From Hybos culiciformis (Eukaryota > Arthropoda > Insecta > Diptera > Hybotidae): a DNA stretch of 64,000 bases. Position 1 is the stretch's first letter; the number at the start of each line of letters is the position of its first letter. Position numbers and translations under genes: made by a program. Positions 37,916-49,800 of this stretch are shown here, in pieces. The notes under the pieces are model-generated. The model saw only the letters and a program-made list of their open reading frames with translations, was not told where the DNA came from and did no database searches. The stretch lies in NCBI GenBank assembly GCA_964007475.1, contig OZ023273.1, forward strand, positions 52,997,257 to 53,061,256. The letters are read 5' to 3'.

Positions 37916-38501
37916 ATTTTTTTTATAATATTTAATTAAAACAACTTTGATAATGTTAAGCTTTGAGTTGCTTAAACAAAAATAGATTATAAAATTTTGT
38001 TATGTATAATTGTACACCTGTGAAATTTAAGTTTCAATTACTTATCTATATCTACTCTAAGTGTCTACGTGAAATAGTTATCTATAAATCAATAATGATA
38101 ACATTATGTTTGATTTGTGATTACAAATAAAATAAAAAAATTTTACAACATAGGTATAATTTTATAATTAGATTTCTTTTATATTTATATCTGCATCGTA
38201 AATAATAATTGAAATACATAATGATACATTTTTTTATAAAAAAATTTTTATTTTATTTTTAATTACCATTTTTAATAGTTTTTCTGATGAACTATTTTTA
38301 TGAATAATTAAAAAAAAAAACTTTTTCTATTCGTAAACCGTTCCAGTTCCAGAATTCCTAATTAAAAATCAAATGGAAATTTAGAAACCTTATAAATTTA
38401 AATAAATCACCGAGTGACACAAGCACCTCTACACAAGCACCTCTACGTGTGAAGCTTCACGACATATATACAGCTAATTTTCGACTTTGTTATTAGATAC
38501 A

Positions 38502-38692
38502 GTTGGAAAGGTCTTGGAACGTAGATGCGAAAAATGTCATATGTCATCCAGAAAGGTCAAAAGGTCAACAAGTTATGGCCATTTGAATTTTTTTTTCACC
38601 TTTTCAGTTTTTGGCCTATAAGTTGATGACTTTTTGACCTTTCTGGATGACATATGACATTTTTCGCATCTACGTTCCAAGACCTTTCCAAC
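38502..38692. repeat. 191 bp hairpin with 61 bp perfect arms
   Basis: The left arm starts GTTGGAAAGGTCTTGGAACG at 38502 and the right arm ends with its exact reverse complement at 38692. Pairing is perfect for 61 bp and imperfect for another ~18 bp (…GGTCAACAAGTTATGGCC). The loop is about 30 bp. Confidence 0.92.
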
Positions 38693-38856
38693 GGTACTTA
38701 GCATGAGTGGATGGGGTCAATAGTACAAAAGTTATGACCGGATATTTGAATCATGACCTCTACCTTGAGATAACCGAATAGTATGTTTGTTTGTTTGTTT
38801 GATTGTTTGTTTGTGGACAATCAGTCTCCAATATGATTTCCACTCAAGCTCAAGTC

Positions 38857-39315
38857 CCAAAAATGTCCTAAATTAAAATGTCCCAAAATCCAAATTGTCC
38901 CAAAATCCCAAAATGTCCTAAAATCAAAAATGTCTCAAAATCAAGAAATGTCCCAAAATCAAAAATGTCCCAAAATCAAAAATGTCCCAAAATCAAAAAT
39001 GTACCAAAATCCCAATATGTCCCAAAATCAAAAAATGTCCCAAAATCAAAAATGTCCCAAAATCAAAAATGTCCCAAAATCAAAAATGTCTCAAAATCAA
39101 GAAATGTCCCAAAATCAAAAATGTCCCAAAATCAAAAATGTCCCAAAATCCCAATATGTCCCAAAATCAAAAAATGTCCCAAAATCGAAAATGTCCCAAA
39201 ATCAAAAATGTCCCAAAATCAAAAATGTCCCAAAATCCAAATATGTCCCAAAATCAAAAATGTCCCAAAATCCAAATATGTCCCAAAATCAAAAAATGTC
39301 CCAAAATCAAAAAAA
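38857..39315. repeat. 17 bp minisatellite, about 25 units
   Basis: The unit is TCCCAAAATCAAAAATG with 17-18 bp variants (CCAATATG, CGAAAATG, CAAGAAATG). A higher-order period of about 156 bp is visible: the distinctive TCTCAAAATCAAG variant recurs at 38933 and 39089 followed by the same succession of variants. A stop-free 17 bp unit yields the same 17-residue peptide repeat in all three plus frames, which explains three overlapping ORFs of about 140-156 codons. No start context, splice sites or homology support a protein. Confidence 0.93.
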
Positions 39316-39816
39316 TTACCCAAAATTTCCAAAAGTCTAGTTCCCTAAATGTTCTTCTGCTCCAACAATCACTGATTGCTCGCACGCACGCTTAGCGTCT
39401 TGCGGCACACAAATTGATATCATTTCTTTTGTGTGATGAATTGAATTGTGTACGTAGCTTGCTTCACGAGTTTTAACTGCGCCAAGAAGTGTTTTTAGTT
39501 GATATAATATAACATTAAATTATATTAAATTATAAAATTCTTAATTAAGTATGTATTATTTAAATATTTAGAATAGAATCATTGTTCTGTAACCTTATAT
39601 TATTTATATGAAATAAATAATAAATTTCAGTATCCATTAACACAAACAATTTCACTACATAACTATATAATGTATATTGAAGATTCAATGATTACAAAAT
39701 TTTTTGCAATATTATATTTTTTATGAAATAACAATCCTTATCAATGTTTATTTATGTTTGTAAACAATTAATAATAATTGATTGACTCATTCGAAACTAA
39801 GTGCAGGTGTGGTAAG

Positions 39817-40278
39817 CATGGCCGGCCCGTCCATAGAAGCCAAGGCCCGCATTGCGCCAAATTCCTTTACAAACAATCAAAAATTTATTGATCGGTGATA
39901 ATTTTAAATATTTATTTAATTTATTTTCTGAAAAAACGTATTTTGTAACAACAAATATTGAAATTTGTAAGGATATCTGGTACGAACTATTATAGTTATT
40001 ACCAAACTAAGGGTCAAATATATACTTTATTGTTATTTGACGGGTCAAATATGTACTTTATTGTAAAATTAAAAAAAAAATGCCACAGCAGTCCTACTTA
40101 TATCTCTATACGTACCTACATATATCTATATCCGTTTGCATAATTGCCTATCCCATTTGATTTTACCAAAACAAAATTAGCTATACAACAAGGATTTAAA
40201 AGATGAATATATATATTTAACTTGGGGCGGCCAAGTAAGACTTGCAGGCGGGCGACTGCAAGTGTTGCACCGGCCCTG
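39817..40278. mobile_element. 462 bp non-autonomous hAT-type element
   Basis: The left end CATGGCCGG and right end CCGGCCCTG form a short, slightly decayed TIR (one mismatch). An exact 8 bp duplication GTGGTAAG flanks it at 39809-39816 and 40279-40286. The subterminal right region has an inverted CTTGCAG...CTGCAAG. There is no transposase. It differs in sequence from the 2 kb hAT at 19306-21299. Confidence 0.85.
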
Positions 40279-40286
40279 GTGGTAAG

Positions 40287-41470
40287 TCAAAGTAAAATGA
40301 TTCCTCTTTTAATTAAAAAAAAAGTCTCAAGTATTGTGACCACTTTTTAAATTCGAAAAAAAATGTAATTGCAATAAAAAAAAAAAGTCATTTTAATAAT
40401 GATTTTTTATTTATTAAGGCATTTCATGAATTCTATTAGTATTATAGATCATTATAGGCATATATATATATATATCTAGTTGTATATGGATTGGACGAAA
40501 AAAGAGTAGTGAAAACCAGAGGTTTTTCCAAATCACAATTTTTTTTATTTTTTAACATCATGACTGAGCCGGTTAGATTTTTATATACTTTTCTAAATCT
40601 ATACTATGTCTGGTACAAGAAAATCTAAAATATATGTATTATCTACGTACTGTTAGTGTGCTTTAAAAAATTATTCTACACTACTTTCTTGCAAGGTCGT
40701 GAAGTATGCTGCCCTGAGAACGGATATAGGCCGGAGAATTTAAAAAATGTTGGCCCATATGGTACATATTAAATAATTTTCTTTAAGTAAATTATAGGTA
40801 AAAATTTTAACACATATTTATTGAATTTTAATACCGTCTATCATATTTTTACTTTTAAATTACTTAATTTCGTTTTAAGTCAAAATAAAGCAAATCAAAA
40901 AATTATTGGACCATAAAATTAACAAAATATAAAAAAAGAATTAAAATAAAATGTAGAACAAAAAAGAAACTAATTAACTAATTAACTAAATAAGTTTTTT
41001 TATTAACTTACACCAAGGCTTACACCAAAATTACTAAAGAAAAGTAAGCGAGTGCTAAAGTTTTGAAGATACAAAGTAATACATAATGTATTGTATATAA
41101 TGAACCTACCTATCTTTATTTCTACAAATAATACAATTTGTAATAATGGACGTATGAATAAATAAAGAATTGCATTTAATTGAATAAAGTTTATATACAT
41201 ATTTTATATATGAATCCTTTAATAACTTCATGGCTTAATAATGTATAAGGCTTTTTTCCAATTTCTACAATTATGTTATGCATAATATCTAGCTACATAT
41301 ATAGATATGAACATGTTATTTAATAATACTAAAGAGACTAGATAACACAAAAATGATTATAATCAACATGTGGGCATGAATACGAAGGATATATGTTAAA
41401 TTTGTTTTTTTTTTCTTCGTACAGTGCCTATACAAACAAATTTGATGAGATAAATACTTTAAAAATTGGC
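40287..41470. other. noncoding DNA, nothing recognised
   Basis: AT-rich sequence without exons. A locally GC-richer patch near 40690-40760 is unidentified. Confidence 0.35.
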
Positions 41471-41572
41471 GACCTACTGACGGCAGTATTAAATCAAAAA
41501 GCTCTCTTTAATTAAATTTAATATATTTTAGTTTTATTATAGGGTTTCAGAAAAATTTCAAATTTATATTCA
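41471..41572. repeat. 102 bp repeat, second copy of the 37765-37866 insert
   Basis: This is a direct repeat of 37765-37866, beginning GACCTACTGACGGCAGTATT. No flanking duplication is seen here, so this is the likelier donor copy, or both derive from a third locus. Confidence 0.9.
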
Positions 41573-42557
41573 TATTCATATATCCTTTATTTTGTATTAG
41601 TATTGAAAATGCAAGTGAAAAGTATGAAATTTTTTTGTGCTTTATATTTTTGTTGTGAAATTAGGAATATTATAGTAGTGCAGTCTATAAAATATAAATT
41701 CTTTTCCTCAGACACAAAAACGCAAAAGTTTTTTTTTAAGTTTATAAGTACATTTAATATTGGTAATGGATTATAATGATGACTATTACAATAACTTGTA
41801 AAACTTGTACATATTGTGTATATATTATCCATATAATACTTTTTAGCTTTTGTAAATTATTCTTAATTATTTACTTATATTCATGTTTATCTATAATAAC
41901 CTTTTGACCTTTGAAATAAATAATTATTTATGACTTCTATAACCACATGGAAATTCCTATAAAGGAGTGGTGAACAGAATATATTATGGAATGTCTGGTT
42001 AATAGGATTTTTTTTCTATACATACTGCAAAATGAACATTTACATATAATTTAACTCGTTAATTCATTTAATATTAGTTTTTCATTATAAAAAAAATAAA
42101 AGAGAAAATAAAGTAAAAAGGTGTGAAGGTTTATTCCTTATAACATAATATGTTTATAATTATATCAAGTTTAAAATAAATTACAAAGACATCATAATTT
42201 TTGATTTTCAGTTAAATTTGCTATAAACTCCGTCATAAATCCATTACTTTATTCATAATTTAATTTTTTAGCCTAATATGAAATACAATTTATCTAAATT
42301 TAAATTTTGTGTTGCAAAGATTTCTAAATTTTTTCCAAAATAAGTCATACTTAACCATGTTTTATTCATTGTCTCAAAGATAAATAAATAATATGGAACA
42401 TAGGGAGGAAACAGATTATTCTTTAAGACATATCCTTATTTATATAAATAAATTTTCTAAAGTTAAGCTCTACATATTATATTTCATTGCACTTAACTAT
42501 TATTTAAAATTTTTATGCACTTTTATCGTTGATCAGTGTGTATTCTTTCTATATTAT

Positions 42558-42814
42558 CGTCTGCTAAGAAATGAAACAACGTATAATGAAAAGTATAGTT
42601 TCGAGTAATTTGAATTTAAAGATTTGAAAATTAAAAAAAACGTATGAAAAAATATCAAGTAGCGTACAATTTTCATCTAAAAAACACATTTTAATCAACA
42701 TTAAGAATATTGCAAAGTAGTTGTACTTATAAAATCGAGTACGAGGAATCGAATGGTGCTATTGTCAAATAATGACGTATAAATGTCATACGTTGTTTCA
42801 TTTCTAAGCAGACG
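42558..42814 (-). mobile_element. 257 bp MITE, copy B
   Basis: Inverted relative of 22831-23087 with the same length and TIRs (CGTCTGCTAAGAAATG ... CATTTCTAAGCAGACG). The tetranucleotide TTAT is present on both sides (42554-42557, 42815-42818), giving a clean 4 bp target duplication. No coding capacity. Confidence 0.92.
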
Positions 42815-42858
42815 TTATATAAAATATTAAGTTTAATATATTCTTTAATCTTCTTTTA

Positions 42859-43235
42859 TCTAATCTAATATATAAAAGTGAAAATTCTCTGTTTCTCTGT
42901 TCTCAATCACGCCTAAACCGCTGGACCGATTTGGCTGAAATTTTGAACTTAAGTATCATTGCGGCCCGAGATGGTTATAGGGTACTAGAAAATTTAATCC
43001 GAGGCCCCGGCAGAGGGCTCTCTAAGAAGCCGATTTTTCAATTTATATTCCGATAAAATATTATAGCGTTGGACCCGAATCGACTATTTAGAAGACTGGA
43101 TCTGTTAAGGCACCGGGGAAGTGGCTATTTAACAAATTTTGAAATTTTTTTTTTTAGTGTTCAAAATCTGGATTAAAGTGTTTTGATATTAATATAAGTT
43201 CGCGACTACCGTGCGAAGCTGGGTATTTCGACTAG
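42859..43235 (+). mobile_element. 377 bp non-autonomous Helitron
   Basis: It starts with TC (42859) right after an A and ends with CTAG (43235) right before a T, matching the Helitron rule of insertion between A and T without target duplication. The 5' end reads TCTAATCTAATATATAAAAG. The 3' end carries ACCGTGCGAAGCTGGGT, an imperfect version of the GC-rich hairpin seen shortly before the CTAG of insect Helitrons. The internal text is shared with 15137-15330. No Rep/helicase coding is present. Confidence 0.82.
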
Positions 43236-43684
43236 TTCTTTATAAAAAAACCAACTGACAGAATAACAAACCTTATAAATAACATGCAAATAACAGTTAA
43301 TAATAAACATTAAATCAACATAATATATAATTATGTACAATTGTTCATACTAACAAAATTACCCTTTTACAATTAATATCCCTTCACTCTTTTTTAATCA
43401 ATAGTAACTAAGTAAATACATTCATTATTGTAAATTAATAACATTAATGAATAATTTAGAAAGCTCTTAATATTAAGCGAATATATAATATATTATGGAT
43501 TTTAATTTTCCTTTAGAGAACCCTTGACATTTATTGCATTTTTCAAAACTTTTTTGGGTTATTTTTTATTTAATTTAATTTCTTAAAAAAATTGGTTGTG
43601 GCTTTTGGTAATAAACAATTGACCTATTTTTGTATAAAACAAAAAAAATTTTTATCTGTTTCATTTATTTTTTATGCTAATCTA

Positions 43685-43800
43685 TGATCTATCTATCTAT
43701 CTATATATTCAAAAAAAGAAAGTCTGTTTACGTTATGAAGCTTATAAACTTCTGTAATAATGAACCGATTTGAATGAAACTAATCAGAGCTGTAAAAATT
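43685..43800 (+). mobile_element. Helitron-like 5' fragment
   Basis: TCTATCTATCTATATATTC followed by AAAGAAAGTCTGTTTACG and AACCGATTTGAATGAAAC is the wording of non-autonomous insect Helitron 5' ends. The 3' part is lost. It shares the ATAAACTTCT...GATTT segment with 10045-10080. Confidence 0.5.
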
Positions 43801-45790
43801 CAAATCTTTGGTATTGAGTACTATAGTAATGATTACAGAGTAATTGTATTTGAAAAAGTAATCAATAGAAATCAATCAATATAAAAGTATTGATTACAAA
43901 TTTATTGTATTTAAATCTGATCGATGCTCATGCAACTAGAATTAAAAAAAAATTGCAAACCTATAAATATTTAAAAAAAAAAAAAATAAGAAAATTTAAA
44001 TTCCTAAACAGGAAATCCCAAAAACATAAATTATTATTATAAGTCTTTTTTTTTACAGAGTTTAGGTTGTATACAGATACAGTATAGTATTCATAGTTAA
44101 TATTTTTTGACAATTTGTGATGAGATGACTATTAGGAGGGTTGTTCGACTAATATTCAATAACACCAGTTTACTTTGATTTTAATAAGTTGAAAGTAGGC
44201 GAGTTGACAGTAAGACGCATATGTTATTAGGCAAACTGAAAACGACAACAATAAAACGCTTATTTATTTTATTTTGTACAAAAAACAATTAAATAAGTAA
44301 ATAAGTAGGTTACATGTGGTAGATGCTTGAATGTGGATAAACACATATTAATAATTAATTTAATAATTATAATAAGCTTAAAATTCATTTTAAATTATTT
44401 TAAGTATGTACATTTTGATTCAAGCTATTTTTTTCGCGCATATTTTATTTAAATTCTTTAAATAGTGATTGTTTTCATGTAGGAGTATGATTGGTTGAAC
44501 TTTGATATTTAAGTTAATTTGATTTATCAATCGTATTTTATAGACTTCTACAATTTATTGAAAACATATATTTAAAGTAGTAAAATCTGTTTCAATTTAG
44601 TTTTATTATAATTTTCAAAAGAATTCTGAATTAATTGCGAGTGAGCAATCAAGAAAGCAATTTTTTTGTTGTTTTTCTTAAGATCTATCTGATCATTTGG
44701 AGATTTAGATTTTTGAAAAATGTATTTCATCAGGATTCAGGAATAATTAAAATATAATTTGCGAAAATTACTTTACGTAATCACTGAAAAAAAAATTTGC
44801 CATAATTTCCAAAGGTTATTAAAAATAAAAAAAAAAACAAAATAAATGGAATTTTTTTTTATAACCTGCCAAAGGACGATCTCTGTTCTCAGTTTTTAGT
44901 GTTTAATAATAATTTTTCATAATATTTTTACAGTAGTTAGCTTTAGCACTAGAACTTTTAATACCTTGTAGGTGTACGGAAAACTGTTTCAATAAATAGA
45001 AATAATTATAAGAATAATTTTAAAATTTGCTCTTCATGTTAGACATTACTACTTGTTTAAATTGCTTCTTTAGTTTCTTTCTTAATGCGTTAAAAGTAAT
45101 TAATTTAAATGCTTAAATTTTTTTTTGTCACATAACATTCTTTGTAATTTATATTTTAATTACCTATTCGCATTAAAAAAAATAAACACCTGTTAAATTT
45201 ATTTCTTCATACCAGAATCGCAAAACTAAAATTATGTTTTATTTAGTTTTTTTTTTTTTTTTAAAGTTTAATAATATGATAACAAAAAAAAACATGAATA
45301 ATGATATTAGATTGCAAAATAAAAGCTACAAAAAAGTAATAGAATATTTAGCTATAAGACTTTATAAATGACCAAATTTTTTAAGTTAATATATACCAAT
45401 GAATGAAAGAGCCTTAAAGGCGCGACAACACTATGGCGTCAAAATATCCTCAATAATATATATGTATTATAAATACAAATACATGGATAAAAATAAAAAA
45501 AATTAAAATTCATCTTCGAATATATAAAAATAAAAATAAAACATAAAATTTAACATATATTTAAAAGTTTATTAAAGCTTTTTTTTTTTAATGTTATCAT
45601 GAGAAATAAAATGATCTAAGACTCTATGATATTTTTTTTCTTTATTTTTTCAATATTCAGAACATATACATAATGTAGAAAAAATATACATAAGTGTTAT
45701 AAAAGTAGATCTCTGGATATACATGTGTTTACAAAATCAAAATCAAAAACTTGCTTATAACGTTGATCTTTTTGTGTCAGTGATACACAT
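43801..45790. other. noncoding DNA, nothing recognised
   Basis: AT-rich sequence; no exons or element termini were recognised. Confidence 0.4.
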
Positions 45791-45796
45791 CACATT

Positions 45797-46352
45797 AGCA
45801 AGCCACACACTTTTTTTTTAAACGCCAGATGACACGCCACTCTTTTTACTGCATTTTTCTGTTGGTGTATGGTGAACATGACGCGCCATTTTTTCTAACA
45901 CTCAACCTGCCATTCCAATTGAACGGAAAAACGTCAGTTTTTTACAAGTAATTACAAGTTACGAGTTTAATAGTGTTAATTGAGTTTTAAGTTGAAACCA
46001 TCATAGCACATATAATTAAATTTTCTGACATTTTTTAAACTACAAAAAATTAAAAACACTTGTTCTAATTCAAAAACACAAAGTTGTACTATTAAAAACA
46101 CAAAAAAATCGTTGGATTGTCATTTAGAATTACAAAATTTTAGACACTCCACACGACATTCCAAAGAACAACAATTTGTAAGGCTTATAAAAGCTCTTTA
46201 ACTGTCGTTCAAACTTCTACTTTTTTCAGCGTTTTAACTGTGTAGTGTGTGTGCAAAGAGCTTTTGTTGAAATGCCACTTAAATTGACAGTTTTTTTGAA
46301 AGAAAAACCGAGAGTTTTTTTCATGAAAAAAAGTTTAAGTGGGTGGCTTGCT
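45797..46352. mobile_element. 556 bp TIR element, unassigned superfamily
   Basis: The left end AGCAAGCCACACACTT and right end AAGTGGGTGGCTTGCT are inverted repeats with one mismatch over 16 bp. ATT flanks both sides (45794-45796 and 46353-46355). If the terminal A/T is counted as target instead, a TA duplication is equally possible. The interior is GC-richer near the left end (CGCCAGATGACACGCC) and has no transposase. Confidence 0.65.
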
Positions 46353-46783
46353 ATTAAGTATAATATTTTCATTATATTATACCATGAAATGTGTATTTTT
46401 CTTTGAAGGCAATTCATAAGGACTCCTTAGTTTAAGAAAATAATTTGATTCAGAAGTTCCCAGTTTTTTTAGAACTAACTATTTAATAATTCACATTAAA
46501 AAAAATATAAATTACAATCATTTATTTAATTTTTAGTTATTTTATACAAGAATCAAGTATTATAATGTTTAAAAGGATCAATTAATGATATTTATAAATT
46601 TGTTAAGCTTGATTTGCTAAAATTATTATTAATTTCTTTTTTAACTAATATTATAATACATATATATATTGTAATTATAGAATTATCTACTATAGGCGTT
46701 TTATTACTTGCATTTCTAATTTATCTTTTTTCTATAATATTTATACTTATCTATACAATTTAGTTGATTCAGAAAAAAACGGA

Positions 46784-46870
46784 AGTGCCAAAACGGCCAA
46801 GTAAGAGTATGAAGGTGATATTTGGCATGCAATTACGGCTCACAATCTAGATTTGATTCCTGTCGGATTT
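46784..46870 (+). mobile_element. degraded tRNA-derived SINE-like sequence
   Basis: A CGGCCAAGTAAGAG segment resembles the D-arm/A-box region of a class II tRNA. GATTTGATTCC (46850-46860) is a B-box with one or two changes from GGTTCGATTCC, followed by TGTCGG. No acceptor stem forms. It is either a SINE head or a tRNA pseudogene. Confidence 0.45.
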
Positions 46871-49800
46871 TTCAATTAAGTTGTGTAGAAAACCTTATCT
46901 CCGAAACAGTAAGGAAAATTGGTTAAGATCGGCTAGAGCTAGAGGAAAATTATAAATTTTTTTTAACGCCCTCAGAAATTATTTTGCTTTAATATAACAC
47001 GCCGCCGCCACAAGATCATATATAGGTTAACTTTTATAAAAAGATATTGGGAAAAAAAAAACTTTATTCTACATATTAAAATGTCAATAATGCGTATATA
47101 CAAAAATTCACTTAACAAACTCTTATATATTACGTTAGAATAAGAAAAAAAAAAAAAACACAAAAAATTTTTTTTTATTAATTTTTCATTAACATTTTCG
47201 TATACAATTTTTTCCCTTTAACTCATAGTTGATGTCATGCGGTCGATATTATAAAATTGTTGATTTTGTGTTCTTTATTTTTTATGTTATATTATATTTT
47301 ATTTATATACCTACTATATATATTTTTATATACATTTTTATTTATTTTTTTTTTTGAAGTTTCCATTCATTCACTTTTTTACTTTAATAGTAGTATCAGT
47401 ACGAAATGTTATTTCGTAGTATATAGACGTGTGTTATTTTCCAAATTTTTTTTTTGTAAAACGAAAAATTTAATTTTTTTTCCATTATTTAAAAAAAATT
47501 AAATTAACTCTCATAAAAAAAATCAGAATTTTTTTTTGCCGGTCGCTTTGAAAAAAGAAAAGAAAATAAAAAAAAATTTAAAGAACTTCAAAATAAAAAA
47601 AGATTAATAATAATTTTGATACGATCGAGACAGTGTAAAAAGAAAAAAAAAAGTCTTTTATTTACTTTGTCACGTGTTGAAATCAATTTTTGAACACAAG
47701 CAATTTAATTTTGGTTTTTTTTTTATTTTGTGTTTAAGGTAATCAAAATTTTTATATATGAAATATAAAAAAAAAAAATTATTTATTTTATCTTTCTATA
47801 GGAATTAATTGAATGTATAAATTGAAACAAAAAAAAAAAAATAAAATATAAAAACTAGAAAAAAAAATACCAAAAAAAAATACCAAGGTTGGATGGAGTT
47901 AGAAAATTAACGAAAAAAAAAAAAAAAAATTAAAATAAATTCCCCAAAAAATATTTGAAATAAAAAAAAAATAAAAAAACTTTATTCCCGCCACAAGAAG
48001 TGAGAAATATGTATTTTTAAATTTTGTTAAACTAAAAAAAAAAATATGAGATTTTTTTTGGATTCTTTAAAATTTTTTCCGATAGTTATTTATAGGAATT
48101 TGTTTTAAATTTGGCCGGCGGGATGGATAAAGTGTTTGAGATGTCAAATTTATGCAATAAACAAAAACAAAAATTAGATATTGATTTAAAAAAAAAATAT
48201 TATGATTAGGTTGACATTACATTATGTTTTTGACATATTCAAAATAATTACAAAAATTGAATTGAAATTAAAACTGAACTCCATGTGAAATTTTAATATT
48301 CGAATCCAGACCACTTATAGGTTATAATGGATAGGTTATAATGGATAGGTTATAATGGAGGAGTAAATTTATCTTTTAGTTGTAATTTTTAGTTTTTGGT
48401 ATATAATCATTTTAATAAGTCATCATAAAAACCTAACTTAACTATTCGCGTGTATTTTTAATGTAATTAAATTGTTTTAATTTTAAAAATAATTTATTTT
48501 CTTATGATTTTTAAAGTAATAATGTTCGAATGGAAAAAAAAATGAAGAAATTTTTTCCAAAGAAAACAAGGGAAATTTATAATTTTCGCTAAATTAAAAA
48601 TTTTCCTTCTCACTAACTTTAACAAACAAAAAAAATAAACACATAATTTTTTTTTTTTTAGAGTTTTTATTTATATTGAAACTATATTTTATACAAAATT
48701 AGAATTATAAAGAGAGAATTTGAATAAAAACAAAAAAAGATAAAAATCACCTATGTATATACATTATGTATATATAAATAAATAAATAAAAAAAAAAAAT
48801 TAGAATTTTAAAATGAAAATTGTTAAACTTTGATAAAATTAATTAAAATAGTTCAGAGTTATTATATTTTTATGATAAAATGTTGTTCATAATTTTGAAT
48901 TGAAAACAGAAATGTAATTGATTACAAATAGTCATAAATTTGATGAGTAATTAGTAATCAGTATAATTATTTTCGTTCTAAAATCATACTGTTCATTTAG
49001 TATAGATTAAAAAATATTTGATTATATCATTGTTGGCTACAGATCAAGAGTAATTTATCATTTTTTGATGACATCTGTTTAAGTTTTCTTACACCTTTCA
49101 TAACGGTATATTTAATTTATATGTGTGGAATATTTTTTTTTTTTATATTATTATTATATATTTTATATTTAATTTACAAAATTTTGTTTTTATACAATAT
49201 AAATAAAATATCCACACCTAAATATACCATTGTTTTGTAAACATTGTAATGTTTAACGTATAGGTAACTCGTTTTGGATACCACTACCATTTATGAGCGA
49301 TCTATTTAATTATTATAATTTTCATCTGTTAACACTGTTTAAATTTTATCAATCCCGCATTTAATGATCTCTATAATCGTTCAATGTTATAATGAATAGT
49401 TATCATTGTAGTATTAGTATTAATGATCTCTTCGGAGCGGTATATAATTAAAAGTGAATTTCTTTTATGAATATGTATGTACAAATATATTCTCATATAT
49501 ATATATATAATAAAAATAATTTGTTTAACTACGGTGAGTTGTATTTTTTGTAACCCGGTAATATTACATTAACTATAATGAATGTTATTTTATAAAAATT
49601 ATTGTATATATAAAAAATACCTAACTTATTTATTGTATATTTGTATATACATATAAAAAATACCTAAATTATTTATTTTGATAAGAATATTAATTAAAAT
49701 CAACATGATTTTGAATTTATGTGGAAAAAAATTATATTATTATGATATAAGTTAAACATTCACAAAACATGGGAGTTTTTGTGTTTGCATATCGTTCCAG

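Larger units (their letters stand above)
38400..39420. repeat. composite repetitive block: hairpin, TTTG run, minisatellite
   Basis: The order is: a duplicated ACAAGCACCTCT (about 38420-38445), a 191 bp hairpin (38502-38692), a TTTG tetranucleotide run (about 38785-38815), a 17 bp minisatellite (about 38857-39315), then a GC-rich tail (TTGCTCGCACGCACGCTTAG near 39375). The association suggests one non-autonomous element with an internal minisatellite, but its borders were not established. Confidence 0.5.

Noticed and set aside
38857..39315. A CRISPR array
   Set aside because: The units are contiguous 17-18 bp tandem repeats with no unique spacers, in a eukaryotic genome.
38878..39395. Three overlapping plus-strand ORFs of about 136-156 codons encoding Lys/Pro/Asn-rich repeats
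   Set aside because: They are the automatic result of a stop-free 17 bp tandem repeat read in three frames; there is no start context, splice signal or coding bias.
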